Source of the DNA: Salinispirillum sp. LH 10-3-1
GTDB taxonomy: Bacteria; Pseudomonadota; Gammaproteobacteria; Pseudomonadales; Natronospirillaceae
Direction of reading: 5' to 3'
DNA length: 64,000 bases
Assembly (NCBI RefSeq): GCF_030643825.1
Contig: NZ_CP101717.1
Coordinates: 1,550,001-1,614,000, forward strand
The notes beneath the pieces were generated by a model, which was not told the origin of the DNA, did no database searches, and saw only the letters and a list, made by a program, of their open reading frames with translations. Both the position numbers and the translations under genes were made by a program. Below, one piece after another: positions 8,008-17,523 of the stretch; within the stretch, counting starts at the first letter, position 1, and every line of letters begins with the position of its first letter.

Positions 8008-9552
8008 ATGCGCATACACATTCTTTGTGAAAACCGCTTGGGGATTGCCCAGGAGGTGTTAGATCGTCTCGTTCAAAATGAAATCGACCTGCTAGGCATT
8101 GAAACTCATGTTGAGGGTGAGATTTTTCTGAGCATTCCAACGCTGGCGTTTGATCAATTCCAACAAATTATGCCGCAGTTGCGCCACATTGATGGTGTAC
8201 ACGATGTCAGTACCGTGTCCTTCATGCCCATGGAGCGCGAAAAAGAAGAACTCAAGGTGCTGCTTTCGACCCTACCTGAACCTGTCATCAGCTTGGATGT
8301 TAACGGTCGTATTCAGATTGCTAATCGCGCAGCCGGTGCAGCCTTACAAGCTGATCCCATGAGCTTACGTGGCGAAGGGCTGCGTAAACACCTGCGCGGC
8401 TTCAACCTGAACAAATGGCTGCGCGACGGAAACCATCAGCATGAAAGCGCTTTTGTGCAAGTGGCCAAGCAGGCCTTTCTGGCTGACATCTACCCAGTTT
8501 ATATACCGGATGATCACGGTCGTCAGCAGTTTGCAGGGGCTGTGATCACGCTTAAGTCGCCGACGCGACTCGGTAAGCAAATGCAAACCTACAGTCAAAC
8601 GCAAAGTGAATTTTCTGCCATGGTGGCAGAGAGTAAGTCCATGCGTGAACTGATTCGTCAGGCTCGCCGCATGGCGGTGTTGGACGCGCCGGTGTTGATC
8701 ACCGGTGAAACTGGTACCGGTAAAGACTTGATGGCGCGTGCCTGCCACAACTTCAGCCTGCGCCGTGACAAACCTTTTGCGGTAATAAACTGCGCCTCCA
8801 TGCCACCAGAGGCAGCGGAAACCGAGCTGTTTGGGGTATGCGAAGGTGCCATTCCCGGTATGGCTGCGCACGAAGGAATATTCGAGAAATACAATGGCGG
8901 CACGGTGTTTTTGGATGAGGTCGGCGACCTGCCACTCAGTATCCAGGCTAAACTGTTGCGTGTGCTGCAAGAAGGTAGTTTCCGCAAAGTTGGTGCCGAA
9001 GAAGAGCAGTCGGTAGATTTGCGCATTGTGTGTTCTTCGCAGAAAGACCTGTCTGCGTTGGTGGATCAGGGCGTCATGCGGCAAGACTTGTATTACCGCA
9101 TCAATGTATTAACGCTTAACCTGCCGCCATTGCGTGATCGTCGTGCGGACATCATTCCGTTGGCCCGACATTTTGTCCAACGCATTGCAGAAACCAGTCG
9201 GCGCTTCGTCACCATGAGTGACGAAACCCTCAACCTGCTCAAGCAGCAGAACTGGCCGGGGAACGTACGGCAGTTGGAGAACGCCCTGTATCGTGCCGTG
9301 TCGATGGTCGAAGAGGACATCATAGAACCACGTCATCTGGATATTCCAGAAACGTCAGCGGCTATGTCGGTGCAGGTGTCAGAATTTGAAGGGACGTTGG
9401 AAAGCTCGGTGAAGGAGTTTGAGGCCAAGTTGTTGCGCGCTCTGTACCCGTCGTTTCCCAGCTCTCGCCAGTTGGGCAAGCGTTTGGGTTTGTCGCATAC
9501 GGCGGTGGCAAATAAGCTGAGGGAGTACAATATCGGGCGTCGGCGGGGTTAG
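8008..9552 (+). CDS. tyrR: TyrR/PhhR-family aromatic amino-acid regulator
   Basis: A transcription factor that senses aromatic amino acids and controls their transport, synthesis or breakdown. The 514-residue protein has an ACT domain (about 1-70), a PAS domain (about 80-190), an AAA+ domain with Walker A GETGTGKD at 233-240 and Walker B GGTVFLDEVGDL near 297-308, and a C-terminal helix-turn-helix (SSRQLGKRLGLSHTAVANKL). The GAFTGA loop that contacts sigma-54 is replaced by an unrelated sequence near 276-290, as in E. coli TyrR, which works with sigma-70. The start matches the family N-terminus (MRIHILCENRLG), yet no Shine-Dalgarno sequence precedes it. Pseudomonas PhhR is the closest functional alternative. 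Confidence 0.95.
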   Translation: MRIHILCENRLGIAQEVLDRLVQNEIDLLGIETHVEGEIFLSIPTLAFDQFQQIMPQLRHIDGVHDVSTVSFMPMEREKEELKVLLSTLPEPVISLDVNGRIQIANRAAGAALQADPMSLRGEGLRKHLRGFNLNKWLRDGNHQHESAFVQVAKQAFLADIYPVYIPDDHGRQQFAGAVITLKSPTRLGKQMQTYSQTQSEFSAMVAESKSMRELIRQARRMAVLDAPVLITGETGTGKDLMARACHNFSLRRDKPFAVINCASMPPEAAETELFGVCEGAIPGMAAHEGIFEKYNGGTVFLDEVGDLPLSIQAKLLRVLQEGSFRKVGAEEEQSVDLRIVCSSQKDLSALVDQGVMRQDLYYRINVLTLNLPPLRDRRADIIPLARHFVQRIAETSRRFVTMSDETLNLLKQQNWPGNVRQLENALYRAVSMVEEDIIEPRHLDIPETSAAMSVQVSEFEGTLESSVKEFEAKLLRALYPSFPSSRQLGKRLGLSHTAVANKLREYNIGRRRG

Positions 9553-9561
9553 AAACGACGA

Positions 9562-9585
9562 AAAAGGGCACCTATGTACCCTTTT
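9562..9585 (+). terminator. Likely tyrR terminator
   Basis: AAAAGGG and CCCTTTT form a 7-bp stem around a 10-nt loop, 10 nt after the tyrR stop. The T-run is short and inside the stem, so strength is uncertain. Confidence 0.45.
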
Positions 9586-9596
9586 ATGTCTAGGAG

Positions 9597-9654
9597 GTAG
9601 GGCGGTGTGTTTATACCCGCTGGAGGATAGGCGGGTGTAAACACACCGCCCTAC
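9597..9654. repeat. REP-like inverted repeat, copy 1
   Basis: Two 24-bp arms (GTAGGGCGGTGTGTTTATAC + CCGC, and its complement with one change) flank a 10-nt spacer at 9621-9630. The one mismatch leaves a G-T pair in RNA. A related element lies at 14727-14790. Both occupy convergent gene junctions. Confidence 0.85.
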
Positions 9655-9666
9655 GGTTTACGATCA

Positions 9667-9689
9667 GAGCAATTGCAGAGGAGCAGTTG
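9667..9689. repeat. Dispersed 23-bp repeat, copy B
   Basis: GAGCAATTGC + A + GAGGAGCAGTTG, matching 1776-1798 at 22 of 23 positions in the same orientation. It sits right after the REP-like element and 13 nt before the end of the Yip1-like gene. Confidence 0.55.
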
Positions 9690-9701
9690 CTAGCCAGGCC
9701 T

Positions 9702-10313
9702 TCAATTCAGCGTGGTGTACTCAGGGCCGACACCAACCGACCAGAAAATCACCGTAATAGCCATTAGGCTGACAAACATCACCAAGCCGATGGTGACGAT
9801 GGAGGATGCGAACATGAAGCCTCGCCCTTCTGGAATCTTCATCAGGATAGGCGTGCCTTCATATAGCAAGTAAACCGCGTAGGTTAAGCCAGCAAATGCG
9901 GCAAACATCATAAACCACAGGTTAGGGTAAGCAGCTGAGATACCGGCTAAAAACAGCGGGATCGAGGTGTAGGTAGCCAGTGCTACACCGCGTGGTGTGT
10001 GGTCTTCATCTTGGTAGGTGATCGACAGAAAATCGATGAATTTACCGAGAATAAAAACTCCAGCGAGGGTCGCCAAATAGAACATCACACACAGCTGCAA
10101 TGCGCTGGCGGGCGTCAGGGCTTCAATGATGCCGCGTTCACCGAATGACCAGCCGACCCGTGTTACACCCCAGTACGCAGCCAGCGCTGGCAAGGCCGCC
10201 AAAAATGGCGTGTGCGTCAGGAAGTGCCGTTGTACGGTATTGGGTTCCTGACGAATAGCTTCCCATTCCTGATCTGGCCGGGTAAACAAGCCCCAGAGGT
10301 GATTGAGGATCAT
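9702..10313 (-). CDS. Yip1-family inner-membrane protein
   Basis: A 203-residue integral membrane protein of the Yip1 (DUF1282-like) family. The N-terminal block MILNHLWGLFTRPDQEWEAI is characteristic, followed by about five hydrophobic segments (for example ALQLCVMFYLATLAGVFILG and FMFASSIVTIGLVMFVSLMA). AAGGAG precedes the ATG. Bacterial members have no assigned function. It is transcribed alone, convergent with tyrR. Confidence 0.8.
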   Translation of the reverse strand: MILNHLWGLFTRPDQEWEAIRQEPNTVQRHFLTHTPFLAALPALAAYWGVTRVGWSFGERGIIEALTPASALQLCVMFYLATLAGVFILGKFIDFLSITYQDEDHTPRGVALATYTSIPLFLAGISAAYPNLWFMMFAAFAGLTYAVYLLYEGTPILMKIPEGRGFMFASSIVTIGLVMFVSLMAITVIFWSVGVGPEYTTLN

Positions 10314-10427
10314 GCACGGATCTCCTTGTTTGCTGCTTATTCAGCGGCATTTGTTGTTGTCGTTGAGCCGATTATAGGCAGCGCCAAGAATGCCTGCAAA
10401 GAAAGGTGCACTATACAGTGATCTGGA

Positions 10428-11696
10428 TCAACTGCGTTTTTTGCTGATCCGCGCCGCCGTGATGGTGTTATTGCTGACCTGCAGAATTTCAACGCGATAA
10501 TCGCCGATGCGTAAGCTCGACGTGGCGTCGGGAATGTCTTCCAGTTCTTCTATGATCAAGCCAGAGAGCGTTTTGGCGCCATCGGTAGGTAGGTTCCAAT
10601 CCAAAGCCTTGTTGATTTCACGAACACTGGCCGTGCCGTCAATGATGAATGTACCATCTCGCTGCGGATGAATGTCCTTGGTGTTGTCTGCCTCATCAGT
10701 GGTGAACTCACCAACGATTTCTTCCAAGATATCATCCAGCGTTACCAAACCCTGCACGTCACCGTATTCGTCGACCACCAAGCCCATGCGCACCTTGGTG
10801 CGCTGGAAGTTGAACAGCTGCGTTTGCAGTGGTGTCGTCTCTGGTACGAAGTAGGGGTCTTTCGCTTTACGCGATAACATCACACGCGATGGCTTGTCGC
10901 TGGTAAGAAACTCTGCTGCGTCACGAATGTGTAGGATGCCCACCACTTTATCCAGATCGCCCTTGTACACCGGCAAGCGTGTGTAAGGGGTTTCGTTCAA
11001 TTGCGTGCGAATGTCTTCAATGCTGTCGTCCAGGTTGATGCCGGCCAGCTCGCCACGCGGCACCATGATGTCCTCAACCGTTACGTTGTCCAGATCAAGA
11101 ATGCCCAAAAGCATACTTTGACGAGACGTCGCCAGTGCGCCGCCAGACTGCTGCAACATGGTGCGCAGTTCTTCAGAGTTCAGGGCGTGGTTGTCTTTGC
11201 TGTCAAAGGGTATACGAAACAACGCAATGAGTGCGCGTGATGTCCAGTTCACCACCACGACGACAGGGTACAAAATATACAACAGCGGTAACAGCAACAG
11301 CGACGCCGGGTAAGCAATGCGCTCAGGGAACTTTTGCGCTAAGGTTTTCGGCGTTACTTCAGAAAAAATAAGAATGGCCAGTGTCAGCACACCGGTAGCG
11401 GTGGCAATGGCGAGATCTTGGTGTGTTGGGTACAGCCGGATGGCGATGATGGTCGCAATGGCACTGGCAGCAATATTAACCAGATTGTTGCCAATCAGAA
11501 TCACGCCAATCAAACGCTCGGGCATATCCAATAGACGGCGCGCACGAAGAGCGCCAGATTCACCACTGTCGGCACGATGGTTTAACCGATAGCGATTCAG
11601 ACTCATCATGCCTGTCTCAGAACTCGAGAAAAAGGCGGATATGGCAAGTAGCGCAGCGAGAGCGGCAAATAGCAGCCCTATGGGAACCTCGTTCAA
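10428..11696 (-). CDS. CNNM/CBS-domain membrane protein (YfjD/CorC type)
   Basis: A 422-residue membrane protein of the HlyC/CorC group linked to divalent cation (Mg/Co) transport or efflux. It has an N-terminal CNNM (DUF21) transmembrane domain with SSSETGMMSLNRYRL and IGNNLVNI, two CBS domains in the middle (IMVPRGELAGI, YTRLPVYKGDLDKVVGILH, VVDEYGDVQGLVTLDDILEEI), and a C-terminal transporter-associated domain. I place the start at the TTG at 11696, giving MNEVPIGLLFA and the length of E. coli YfjD. The open frame continues to 11972, but that extension lacks family sequence and runs into the divergent acetyltransferase gene. Start-codon confidence is moderate. Confidence 0.88.
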   Translation of the reverse strand: MNEVPIGLLFAALAALLAISAFFSSSETGMMSLNRYRLNHRADSGESGALRARRLLDMPERLIGVILIGNNLVNIAASAIATIIAIRLYPTHQDLAIATATGVLTLAILIFSEVTPKTLAQKFPERIAYPASLLLLPLLYILYPVVVVVNWTSRALIALFRIPFDSKDNHALNSEELRTMLQQSGGALATSRQSMLLGILDLDNVTVEDIMVPRGELAGINLDDSIEDIRTQLNETPYTRLPVYKGDLDKVVGILHIRDAAEFLTSDKPSRVMLSRKAKDPYFVPETTPLQTQLFNFQRTKVRMGLVVDEYGDVQGLVTLDDILEEIVGEFTTDEADNTKDIHPQRDGTFIIDGTASVREINKALDWNLPTDGAKTLSGLIIEELEDIPDATSSLRIGDYRVEILQVSNNTITAARISKKRS

Positions 11697-11955
11697 GGAG
11701 ATTTTAAACCTTTCTGTTGGACACAACGGGTTTGTACGGCGCGACGGATAAAATGTCAAGCCAATGTCGATTTGATAGTATAGGTTGTTCTTAACGGGTT
11801 TAATATTGGTCCGGGTAAGGACATCGCCAAGCTCGTTGATTGGCGATTCATTGATTATGAGGCGTAAGGCAGTCGGCGGACTTTCTAAAGTGGCAGCGTA
11901 ATGAATAGATGTAAATGCAAATGCCTTGAATCCTATACAGAGGAGCGTTTTTTCA

Positions 11956-12444
11956 GTGCTAAGAGAGATCACCCAAGCTGATTTTGAGTTGTTCTGGCCT
12001 ACCTTTCAGTCCGTCATAAAGGCTCAAGAAACTTATGCGTTCGATCCCACCATGAGCATTGAAGACGCCTATCAACTGTGGTGTGTGACGCCGACCAAGA
12101 CCTTTGTATACGAAGATGATGGCCAGATTTTGGGGTCGTATTACATCAAACCCAATGCCATGGGGCCGGGTAATCATGTGTGTAATTGCGGGTACATGGT
12201 GGCCGATGCGGCGCGAGGTAAGGGTGTTGCTCGGCAGATGTGTGAGCATTCGCAAGATATTGCCGTGCGTTTGGGTTTTGAGGCGATGCAGTTTAACGCT
12301 GTGGTCGCAACCAATGAGGTGGCCGTGAAACTGTGGCAGAAGCTCGGTTTTGTAATCATCGGCACCTTGCCCAAAGCCTATCGCCACGGCACCTTGGGCT
12401 ACGTCGATAGCTACATCATGCACAAGCAATTGCGCACGCAATGA
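11956..12444 (+). CDS. GNAT-family N-acetyltransferase
   Basis: A 162-residue acetyl-CoA-dependent acetyltransferase. The acetyl-CoA loop is in MVADAARGKGVARQMCEH (R-G-K-G-V-A), and the C-terminal motif B appears as NEVAVKLWQKLGFVIIGTLP. The GTG at 11956 is preferred because AGAGGAG lies 10 nt upstream; an earlier in-frame TTG at 11926 has no such support. The substrate cannot be predicted; the closing YRHGTLGYVDSYIMHK is common in protein/small-molecule acetyltransferases of this type. Confidence 0.85.
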   Translation: MLREITQADFELFWPTFQSVIKAQETYAFDPTMSIEDAYQLWCVTPTKTFVYEDDGQILGSYYIKPNAMGPGNHVCNCGYMVADAARGKGVARQMCEHSQDIAVRLGFEAMQFNAVVATNEVAVKLWQKLGFVIIGTLPKAYRHGTLGYVDSYIMHKQLRTQ

Positions 12445-12457
12445 ACCTCGGCAGCAC

Positions 12458-13243
12458 TCAGGCAGTGCGTTGTAGAATCACTTCCAATACAAATTTCGAC
12501 CCAAAGAACGCCAACAACAACAGTATGTACGCTGCGGTGAACCAGCGCAGCGTCATCAGAGCGCGCCAACCCCATAGGTGGTGTCCGATGAACAGCACGG
12601 CGAAGAAAAGCCATGACAGGAGGGTCAGTGACGTTTTGTGCAACAGATGTTGTGCAAAATAGTTGTCTACGAAGATAAAGCCCATCAGCATTGCCAGTGT
12701 AAGCAGAGTAAAGCCAATCCACGCCAACTTAAATTGTGTGCTTTCCATGGATTGCAGCGGTGGCAAGCGTTTGGTAAGGGCAGAGAAGTGATGAGTCTTT
12801 AATGCTCGGTCGTGTGTGCGCAGCAGTAGGGCGTATACCATGGTGACGCTGAACACGGCCAGTGCAAGTAGGGCAAACAGTATGTGCAGGGTTACGCCGA
12901 ACGAGAACGATCGAGCTTGATAAGGGCTTTCAATAAAGATGCCCGCCAAAACCGCAACGGTGCAGACCGGTAAGAGCCACTGGCCCAAGTTTACTTGGAA
13001 ATCGCGCAATTGCGACAGTAACAACATCACTGCAATCACCAGTGCGACGACCGACAAGGCCTTAAATAGCCCTAAGTCCAGTCCGCCAGACACCCAAATG
13101 GCTTGTTTTAATCCAAGGGTATGTAAAACCACCGCAATAGTCAGTGCTCCACAAATAAACCACTTGTTGGAAAATAGCGCTGTTGGTCGCCATTGAGACA
13201 AGGCCAGGAGGCCATAAATGAAGGCGGCGGGTAAAGCGAGCAC
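12458..13243 (-). CDS. ypjD: Cytochrome c assembly-family membrane protein (YpjD/CorE)
   Basis: A 261-residue inner-membrane protein of the CcmC/CcsA-like cytochrome c assembly family. About eight hydrophobic segments are visible. HLLHKTSLTLLSWLFFA and IGHHLWGWRA carry histidines typical of the family's haem-handling region. It begins with GTG at 13243 behind AGAGG. It is divergent from ffh, the same neighbourhood as E. coli ypjD. The E. coli protein has also been named CorE for a proposed role in metal (cobalt/magnesium) handling, so the physiological job is not settled. Confidence 0.86.
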   Translation of the reverse strand: MLALPAAFIYGLLALSQWRPTALFSNKWFICGALTIAVVLHTLGLKQAIWVSGGLDLGLFKALSVVALVIAVMLLLSQLRDFQVNLGQWLLPVCTVAVLAGIFIESPYQARSFSFGVTLHILFALLALAVFSVTMVYALLLRTHDRALKTHHFSALTKRLPPLQSMESTQFKLAWIGFTLLTLAMLMGFIFVDNYFAQHLLHKTSLTLLSWLFFAVLFIGHHLWGWRALMTLRWFTAAYILLLLAFFGSKFVLEVILQRTA

Positions 13244-13335
13244 AGTAATACCTCTGAATTCGGAATCGTCGGTGGAACCAACGCAATTGCATCAGTATAC
13301 TGCACAGCCTGAATGAGGTGAACGTTGGATTTAGC

Positions 13336-14730
13336 ATGTTCGGTAACCTAACGGAAAAGTTAAACGGCTCCCTGCGCAAAATTACTGGGCAGGCTAGGCT
13401 GACAGAAGACAATATTAAAGACACGCTGCGCGATGTGCGTATGGCGCTATTGGAAGCGGACGTCGCCTTGCCGGTGGTGAAAACTTTCATTGACCAGGTG
13501 CGGGAGAAAGCGTTGGGTGCGGATGTCGCACGCGCGTTGAATCCCGGGCAGGCATTCCTAAAGATTGTGCACCAAGAGCTGGTGCACATCATGGGCGATG
13601 CCAACGAAGCCTTGGCCTTGAATGTCCAACCGCCAGCGGTCGTGTTGATGGCCGGTCTCCAAGGGGCGGGTAAAACGACCTCGGTTGCGAAGTTGGCGCG
13701 GTACCTGATTGAGCGCGAGAAGAAAAAAGTCGCGGTGGTCAGTGCCGATGTCTATCGTCCCGCAGCCATTGGGCAGCTGGAAACGCTGGCGGCGCAAGTC
13801 GGCGCGATTTTCATCCCATCGGATGCCAGCGACAAACCCGCTAAGATTGTGAAGAACGCTCTGGCGTCTGCGAAAAAGCAGTATGTCGATGTGCTCCTGA
13901 TCGATACTGCGGGTCGCCTGGCGATTGATGCCGATATGATGGCGGAAATCGCTGATCTGCATAAAATCGCTCAGCCTGCTGAAACGCTGTTTGTCGTTGA
14001 TGCAATGACGGGTCAGGATGCTGCGAATACAGCGAAGGCGTTCAGTGAAACGCTGCCGTTGACCGGGGTAATTCTGACCAAGACAGACGGTGATGCCCGT
14101 GGCGGTGCTGCTTTGTCGGTGCGGCAGATCACCGGTAAACCGATCAAGTTTCTGGGTGTGGGTGAGAAGACCGATGCGTTGGAACCCTTCCATCCAGATC
14201 GCGTAGCCTCCCGTATACTCGACATGGGCGATATGCTTTCTCTGATCGAGGAAGTAGAGCGCAAAGTCGACAAAGCTAAGGCTGACAAGCTGGCGCAAAA
14301 GCTTAAGAAAGGCAAAGGCTTTGATCTGGAAGACTTCCGTGATCAGCTGCAGCAGATGTCCAACATGGGCGGCATGGCTGGTTTGATGGACAAGCTGCCA
14401 GGCATGGGGCAGATGAAAGAGGCCGCTGCGAAACAGGTTAATGACGGCATGTTTCGCCAGATGGAAGCGATCATTAACTCCATGACGGTGCTAGAGCGTC
14501 GTTTCCCCGATAAGATCAATGGGTCGCGTAAACGTCGCATTGCCATGGGCTCTGGCACTCAGATTCAAGACATCAATCGTTTGTTGAAGCAACATAAACA
14601 GATGCAAAAGATGATGAAGAAGATGGGGCAGAAGGGTGGTATGCAGAAGATGATGCGCGGCATGCAAGGTATGATGCCACCTGGTGGTGGAGGCTTTCCG
14701 CCCGGTGGTATGCCGCCTTTTGGCCGGTAG
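13336..14730 (+). CDS. ffh: Signal recognition particle protein Ffh
   Basis: The SRP54-homologous GTPase binds 4.5S RNA and delivers nascent membrane proteins to FtsY. The 464-residue product has the N domain, a G domain with GLQGAGKTTSVAKLA, DTAGRL and TKTDGDARGGA, and a methionine-rich M domain that binds signal sequences and RNA. The ATG at 13336 gives the standard MFGNLTEKL start; an upstream GTG at 13318 would add six residues. Its RNA partner ffs is in the same window at 42571. The stop codon TAG is the first part of a REP-like inverted repeat (14727-14790). Confidence 0.97.
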   Translation: MFGNLTEKLNGSLRKITGQARLTEDNIKDTLRDVRMALLEADVALPVVKTFIDQVREKALGADVARALNPGQAFLKIVHQELVHIMGDANEALALNVQPPAVVLMAGLQGAGKTTSVAKLARYLIEREKKKVAVVSADVYRPAAIGQLETLAAQVGAIFIPSDASDKPAKIVKNALASAKKQYVDVLLIDTAGRLAIDADMMAEIADLHKIAQPAETLFVVDAMTGQDAANTAKAFSETLPLTGVILTKTDGDARGGAALSVRQITGKPIKFLGVGEKTDALEPFHPDRVASRILDMGDMLSLIEEVERKVDKAKADKLAQKLKKGKGFDLEDFRDQLQQMSNMGGMAGLMDKLPGMGQMKEAAAKQVNDGMFRQMEAIINSMTVLERRFPDKINGSRKRRIAMGSGTQIQDINRLLKQHKQMQKMMKKMGQKGGMQKMMRGMQGMMPPGGGGFPPGGMPPFGR

Positions 14731-14790
14731 GGCGGGTGTTTACACCCGCGTCATCTACGTCAAACGGCGGGTATCAATACCCGCCTTACG
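14727..14790. repeat. REP-like inverted repeat, copy 2 (overlaps ffh stop)
   Basis: The left arm GTAGGGCGGGTGTTTACACC + CGC (14727-14749) and the right arm (14766-14789) are imperfect complements: 19 of 23 positions match, with the differences mostly transitions. Each arm is itself palindromic: GCGGGTGT-TT-ACACCCGC and GGCGGGTAT-CA-ATACCCGCC. It lies between convergent ffh and the chemoreceptor gene. Confidence 0.82.
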
Positions 14791-14798
14791 CCATGTCA

Positions 14799-16922
14799 TC
14801 ACACCTTCAGTTTACTGAGCTGTTCATCTAGGTCGTCGGTGATTTCCTGCATGGAGTCACTGACGCCTTTTACATCGTTGGCGAGTTCAGCCAAGCGCGT
14901 ACTGGCTTCTTCGATGCCGGTGATGTTCTTATTAATTTCCTCATTTACCTGATTCTGTTCTTCCGCTGCCGTGGCAACTTGCGCAGAGTTGTCGGTGATC
15001 GAGGAAATGCGAGAAGCGACTGACTCCATTTGTACATAAGCGCCATCGGCGTCTGCCACGGCTTTGCTGACGCGCGAAGTGCTGGCTTCAATTTGACTGA
15101 CTGAAGCATTCACGTCTTTCTGCAAGGTGTTGATCAGAGACTGTATTTCCTCCGTTGAATCTTGGGTGCGCGCGGCTAGGTTGCGGACTTCGTCGGCAAC
15201 AACGGCAAAACCACGGCCCTGTTCGCCAGCCCGCGCTGCTTCAATCGCAGCGTTCAGTGCGAGCAGGTTGGTCTGCTCAGCAATCGCTTGAATAACCTCT
15301 ATGATGCCGGTTATGTTCTCGCTGCTTTTCGCCACGCTGGCGACACGCTCGCTGGCGTTGTTCATTTCACGGGCGACCTCACGGACCTCTTCAACCGTAT
15401 GACGGAAGGCTTCTTGGGCTTCTTGTAGCGCTTGGTTCGATTGGTCCGCGTCGCTGGCCGTGCCGCTGGCAAGTTGCGCCACTTCGTTGGCTGTGGCCGA
15501 CATCTCATTCATGGCTGATGCGACACTTTGCATTTCAAGTTGCTGGGCATCAGTGGCGGCAGCGGTGTCACGTGAGGTGTTAACCAGAATAGAGCTTTGG
15601 TCGCGCAAGTCCGATGCCGACTCTTTTAGCTCAGTGATCATGATGCGCAATTTTTCGCTGAAGCTGTTGAAGCCATTGGCGATGCCGATAAGCTCGGCAT
15701 GACTCTTCACCGTCATTTGCTTGGTCAAATCACCTTCTGCACCGGCCAGTTCTTCGAAAAGGTCACGCATGGCGACCATAGGTTGGGTCGCGACGCGCAA
15801 CCACAGACTGATAAGTGATATAGCTACCACTAAAAGCAGCAAACCCGACACCACCATGGTGCCTGCCGTCGCTTGGTAGCCGGCAATCAAGGTGCGTTCC
15901 AGTTCGTCACTGCTGGCGTAGGCGACGCTGCGAGGAATCGAAATCACGACACTCCACTCGGTATCCACGTCTTCAATCTCAACGGGAGAGCGCACAATAA
16001 TGTTGTCGTTGTAGCTGCCAATGCTACCGGTCAGCGCCTGTAATCCTTGATGGAGCTCCGGGTTAACCCGGCTCACTAAGTCGCCTAGCCGATCAGGGTA
16101 GCGAGAGCTGGCCACCAATAAACCGAGTTCGCTAAACAGGTAGATGTCTGCGGCGCCATCAAACAAAGCGCGCTGGTACTCGACCACTTGGTCTTGAACG
16201 TCAGGCATGTTGATGTCAACCCCAGCCACGCCGCGAAAGGTGCCAGCAGTGATAATGGGGTGTACCAAGGATGTCAGCAGTACTTCATAACCTTCCTCTA
16301 TTTCGTAGAGGTAGGGTTCCATGATGCAGGGTTTTAGCGTGTCACGGCTACACAGGTACCATTCTGACTCCCGGTTGCCAAATTCGTCCAATGATTCATC
16401 GAATTTGAATTCGACATCTTCAGTGCGGTAGTAAACCAGTTCATCACCATCGCGCACCCAATAAATGTCGAGGCTGCCGGTATCTGAGGTGTGGTCAGCC
16501 GCTGAGCCTCGGTTAAAGGCATCAAAACCGTCGTACGCATTTTCTTCGAAATGGGCATAAGCAGAGCCGAGACCTGGGTTCGCTGCCAGGGTATCGCCGA
16601 CCAAGCTCAGAACGGTATCGCGTTGAAAACTGGCGCGCCCGGTGTCATTGCCACGGGCGGTAGAGGAAAAAATCGCGCTCATGGTGCGCGAGATATCAAA
16701 ACTGCGATTCAGAAAACTGGCGACCTCATCAGATATTAGCTCAGTGGTGTCCAGTAAGTTTTGTTCGACCAGGCCGCCGATCGATTCAGAGGCGTCGCGC
16801 ACTGCTCGGTCACCATTGGCTTGCATGGTGAACCATCCAATACCAATGACCGTGATAAGGGTAACGAAGATGCCAGCAGCAATTCCTAGGGTAAGTTTCA
16901 AGCGTAGCGACAATTGGCGCAC
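14799..16922 (-). CDS. Methyl-accepting chemotaxis protein with dCache-type sensor
   Basis: A 707-residue chemoreceptor. A membrane segment at about residues 8-30 is followed by a roughly 320-residue periplasmic sensor. That sensor has double-Cache features ([20 protein letters not shown], then [20 protein letters not shown]). A second membrane segment lies near 350-375, then HAMP and a signalling hairpin with the [20 protein letters not shown] tip near 545-580. The start is set at GTG 16922 because AGAGGA (complement of 16932-16937) precedes it with 9 nt spacing; a TTG at 16958 would add 12 residues. dCache receptors usually bind amino acids or other small molecules directly. It does not resemble the first chemoreceptor in its sensor domain. 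Confidence 0.92.
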   Translation of the reverse strand: MRQLSLRLKLTLGIAAGIFVTLITVIGIGWFTMQANGDRAVRDASESIGGLVEQNLLDTTELISDEVASFLNRSFDISRTMSAIFSSTARGNDTGRASFQRDTVLSLVGDTLAANPGLGSAYAHFEENAYDGFDAFNRGSAADHTSDTGSLDIYWVRDGDELVYYRTEDVEFKFDESLDEFGNRESEWYLCSRDTLKPCIMEPYLYEIEEGYEVLLTSLVHPIITAGTFRGVAGVDINMPDVQDQVVEYQRALFDGAADIYLFSELGLLVASSRYPDRLGDLVSRVNPELHQGLQALTGSIGSYNDNIIVRSPVEIEDVDTEWSVVISIPRSVAYASSDELERTLIAGYQATAGTMVVSGLLLLVVAISLISLWLRVATQPMVAMRDLFEELAGAEGDLTKQMTVKSHAELIGIANGFNSFSEKLRIMITELKESASDLRDQSSILVNTSRDTAAATDAQQLEMQSVASAMNEMSATANEVAQLASGTASDADQSNQALQEAQEAFRHTVEEVREVAREMNNASERVASVAKSSENITGIIEVIQAIAEQTNLLALNAAIEAARAGEQGRGFAVVADEVRNLAARTQDSTEEIQSLINTLQKDVNASVSQIEASTSRVSKAVADADGAYVQMESVASRISSITDNSAQVATAAEEQNQVNEEINKNITGIEEASTRLAELANDVKGVSDSMQEITDDLDEQLSKLKV

Positions 16923-17067
16923 CGGTGACAATCCTCTTGTGTGAGATGAACGTAGCAATCTGCCTGCGCTTTTTCTGACCGCCTTATTCAGTGGCGATTC
17001 TTAGTATCTTGATTGAATAGTAGTTAATGCTTTTAAACGAGGCAAACAAATAGTTAAGAAGTTCTAC

Positions 17068-17520
17068 TCAAGTAAACAGGCTGTCATTAAATGTTCGCTC
17101 ACAATAGTGGCATTGCAGTGACACGTGCTCACCGCGCGGGAATACCTTGAAGCGAGACTGTACGGGTTCATTGTGTGATATGCAGTTGCTGTTAGGGCAG
17201 GGTACGACGCCTTCTAGTGTATCCGGCAGAGACATCTTGTATTTGTTGACGACCTCGTAATTATCAATCACGTTGATGGTGGCGTCCGGCGCAAACAGGG
17301 CTAGCTCATAAGCCTGTTGCTCGGAAAATAACCAGTCATCGACTTTCACCAAGTCTTTCTGACCCATATCTTTGCTGGGTAAGTTCAAGCCGACTGTCAG
17401 GCGAACATGTGGCGAAAGTTTTTGAATACGATGAACGATCTTAATGCCATTGCCTTTGGGAATATGGTCAATTACCGTCCCGCGGTTAATGGCTTCCACC
17501 TGTAATTTATGCTCACTCAT
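17068..17520 (-). CDS. pyrI: Aspartate carbamoyltransferase regulatory chain
   Basis: The regulatory subunit binds CTP/ATP and holds PyrB trimers in the dodecameric ATCase. The 150-residue protein has an N-terminal allosteric domain and a C-terminal zinc site formed by C108, C113, C137 and C140 (CPNSNC and CHYC). It starts 3 nt after pyrB and is surely co-transcribed with it. Length and motifs are those of the enterobacterial protein. Confidence 0.96.
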   Translation of the reverse strand: MSEHKLQVEAINRGTVIDHIPKGNGIKIVHRIQKLSPHVRLTVGLNLPSKDMGQKDLVKVDDWLFSEQQAYELALFAPDATINVIDNYEVVNKYKMSLPDTLEGVVPCPNSNCISHNEPVQSRFKVFPRGEHVSLQCHYCERTFNDSLFT

Positions 17521-17523
17521 CTA

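Noticed and set aside
8276-8900. TyrR as a sigma-54 activator
   Set aside because: The AAA+ domain is NtrC-like, but the GAFTGA loop is missing, as in E. coli TyrR, so sigma-54 dependence is unlikely.
8365-9084. 239-codon open frame antisense to tyrR
   Set aside because: Fully inside tyrR, no start signal, His/Arg-rich composition expected from an antisense read of a coding gene.
13558-14298. 246-codon open frame antisense to ffh
   Set aside because: It lies wholly within ffh on the opposite strand and has the composition of a shadow frame; ffh is certain.
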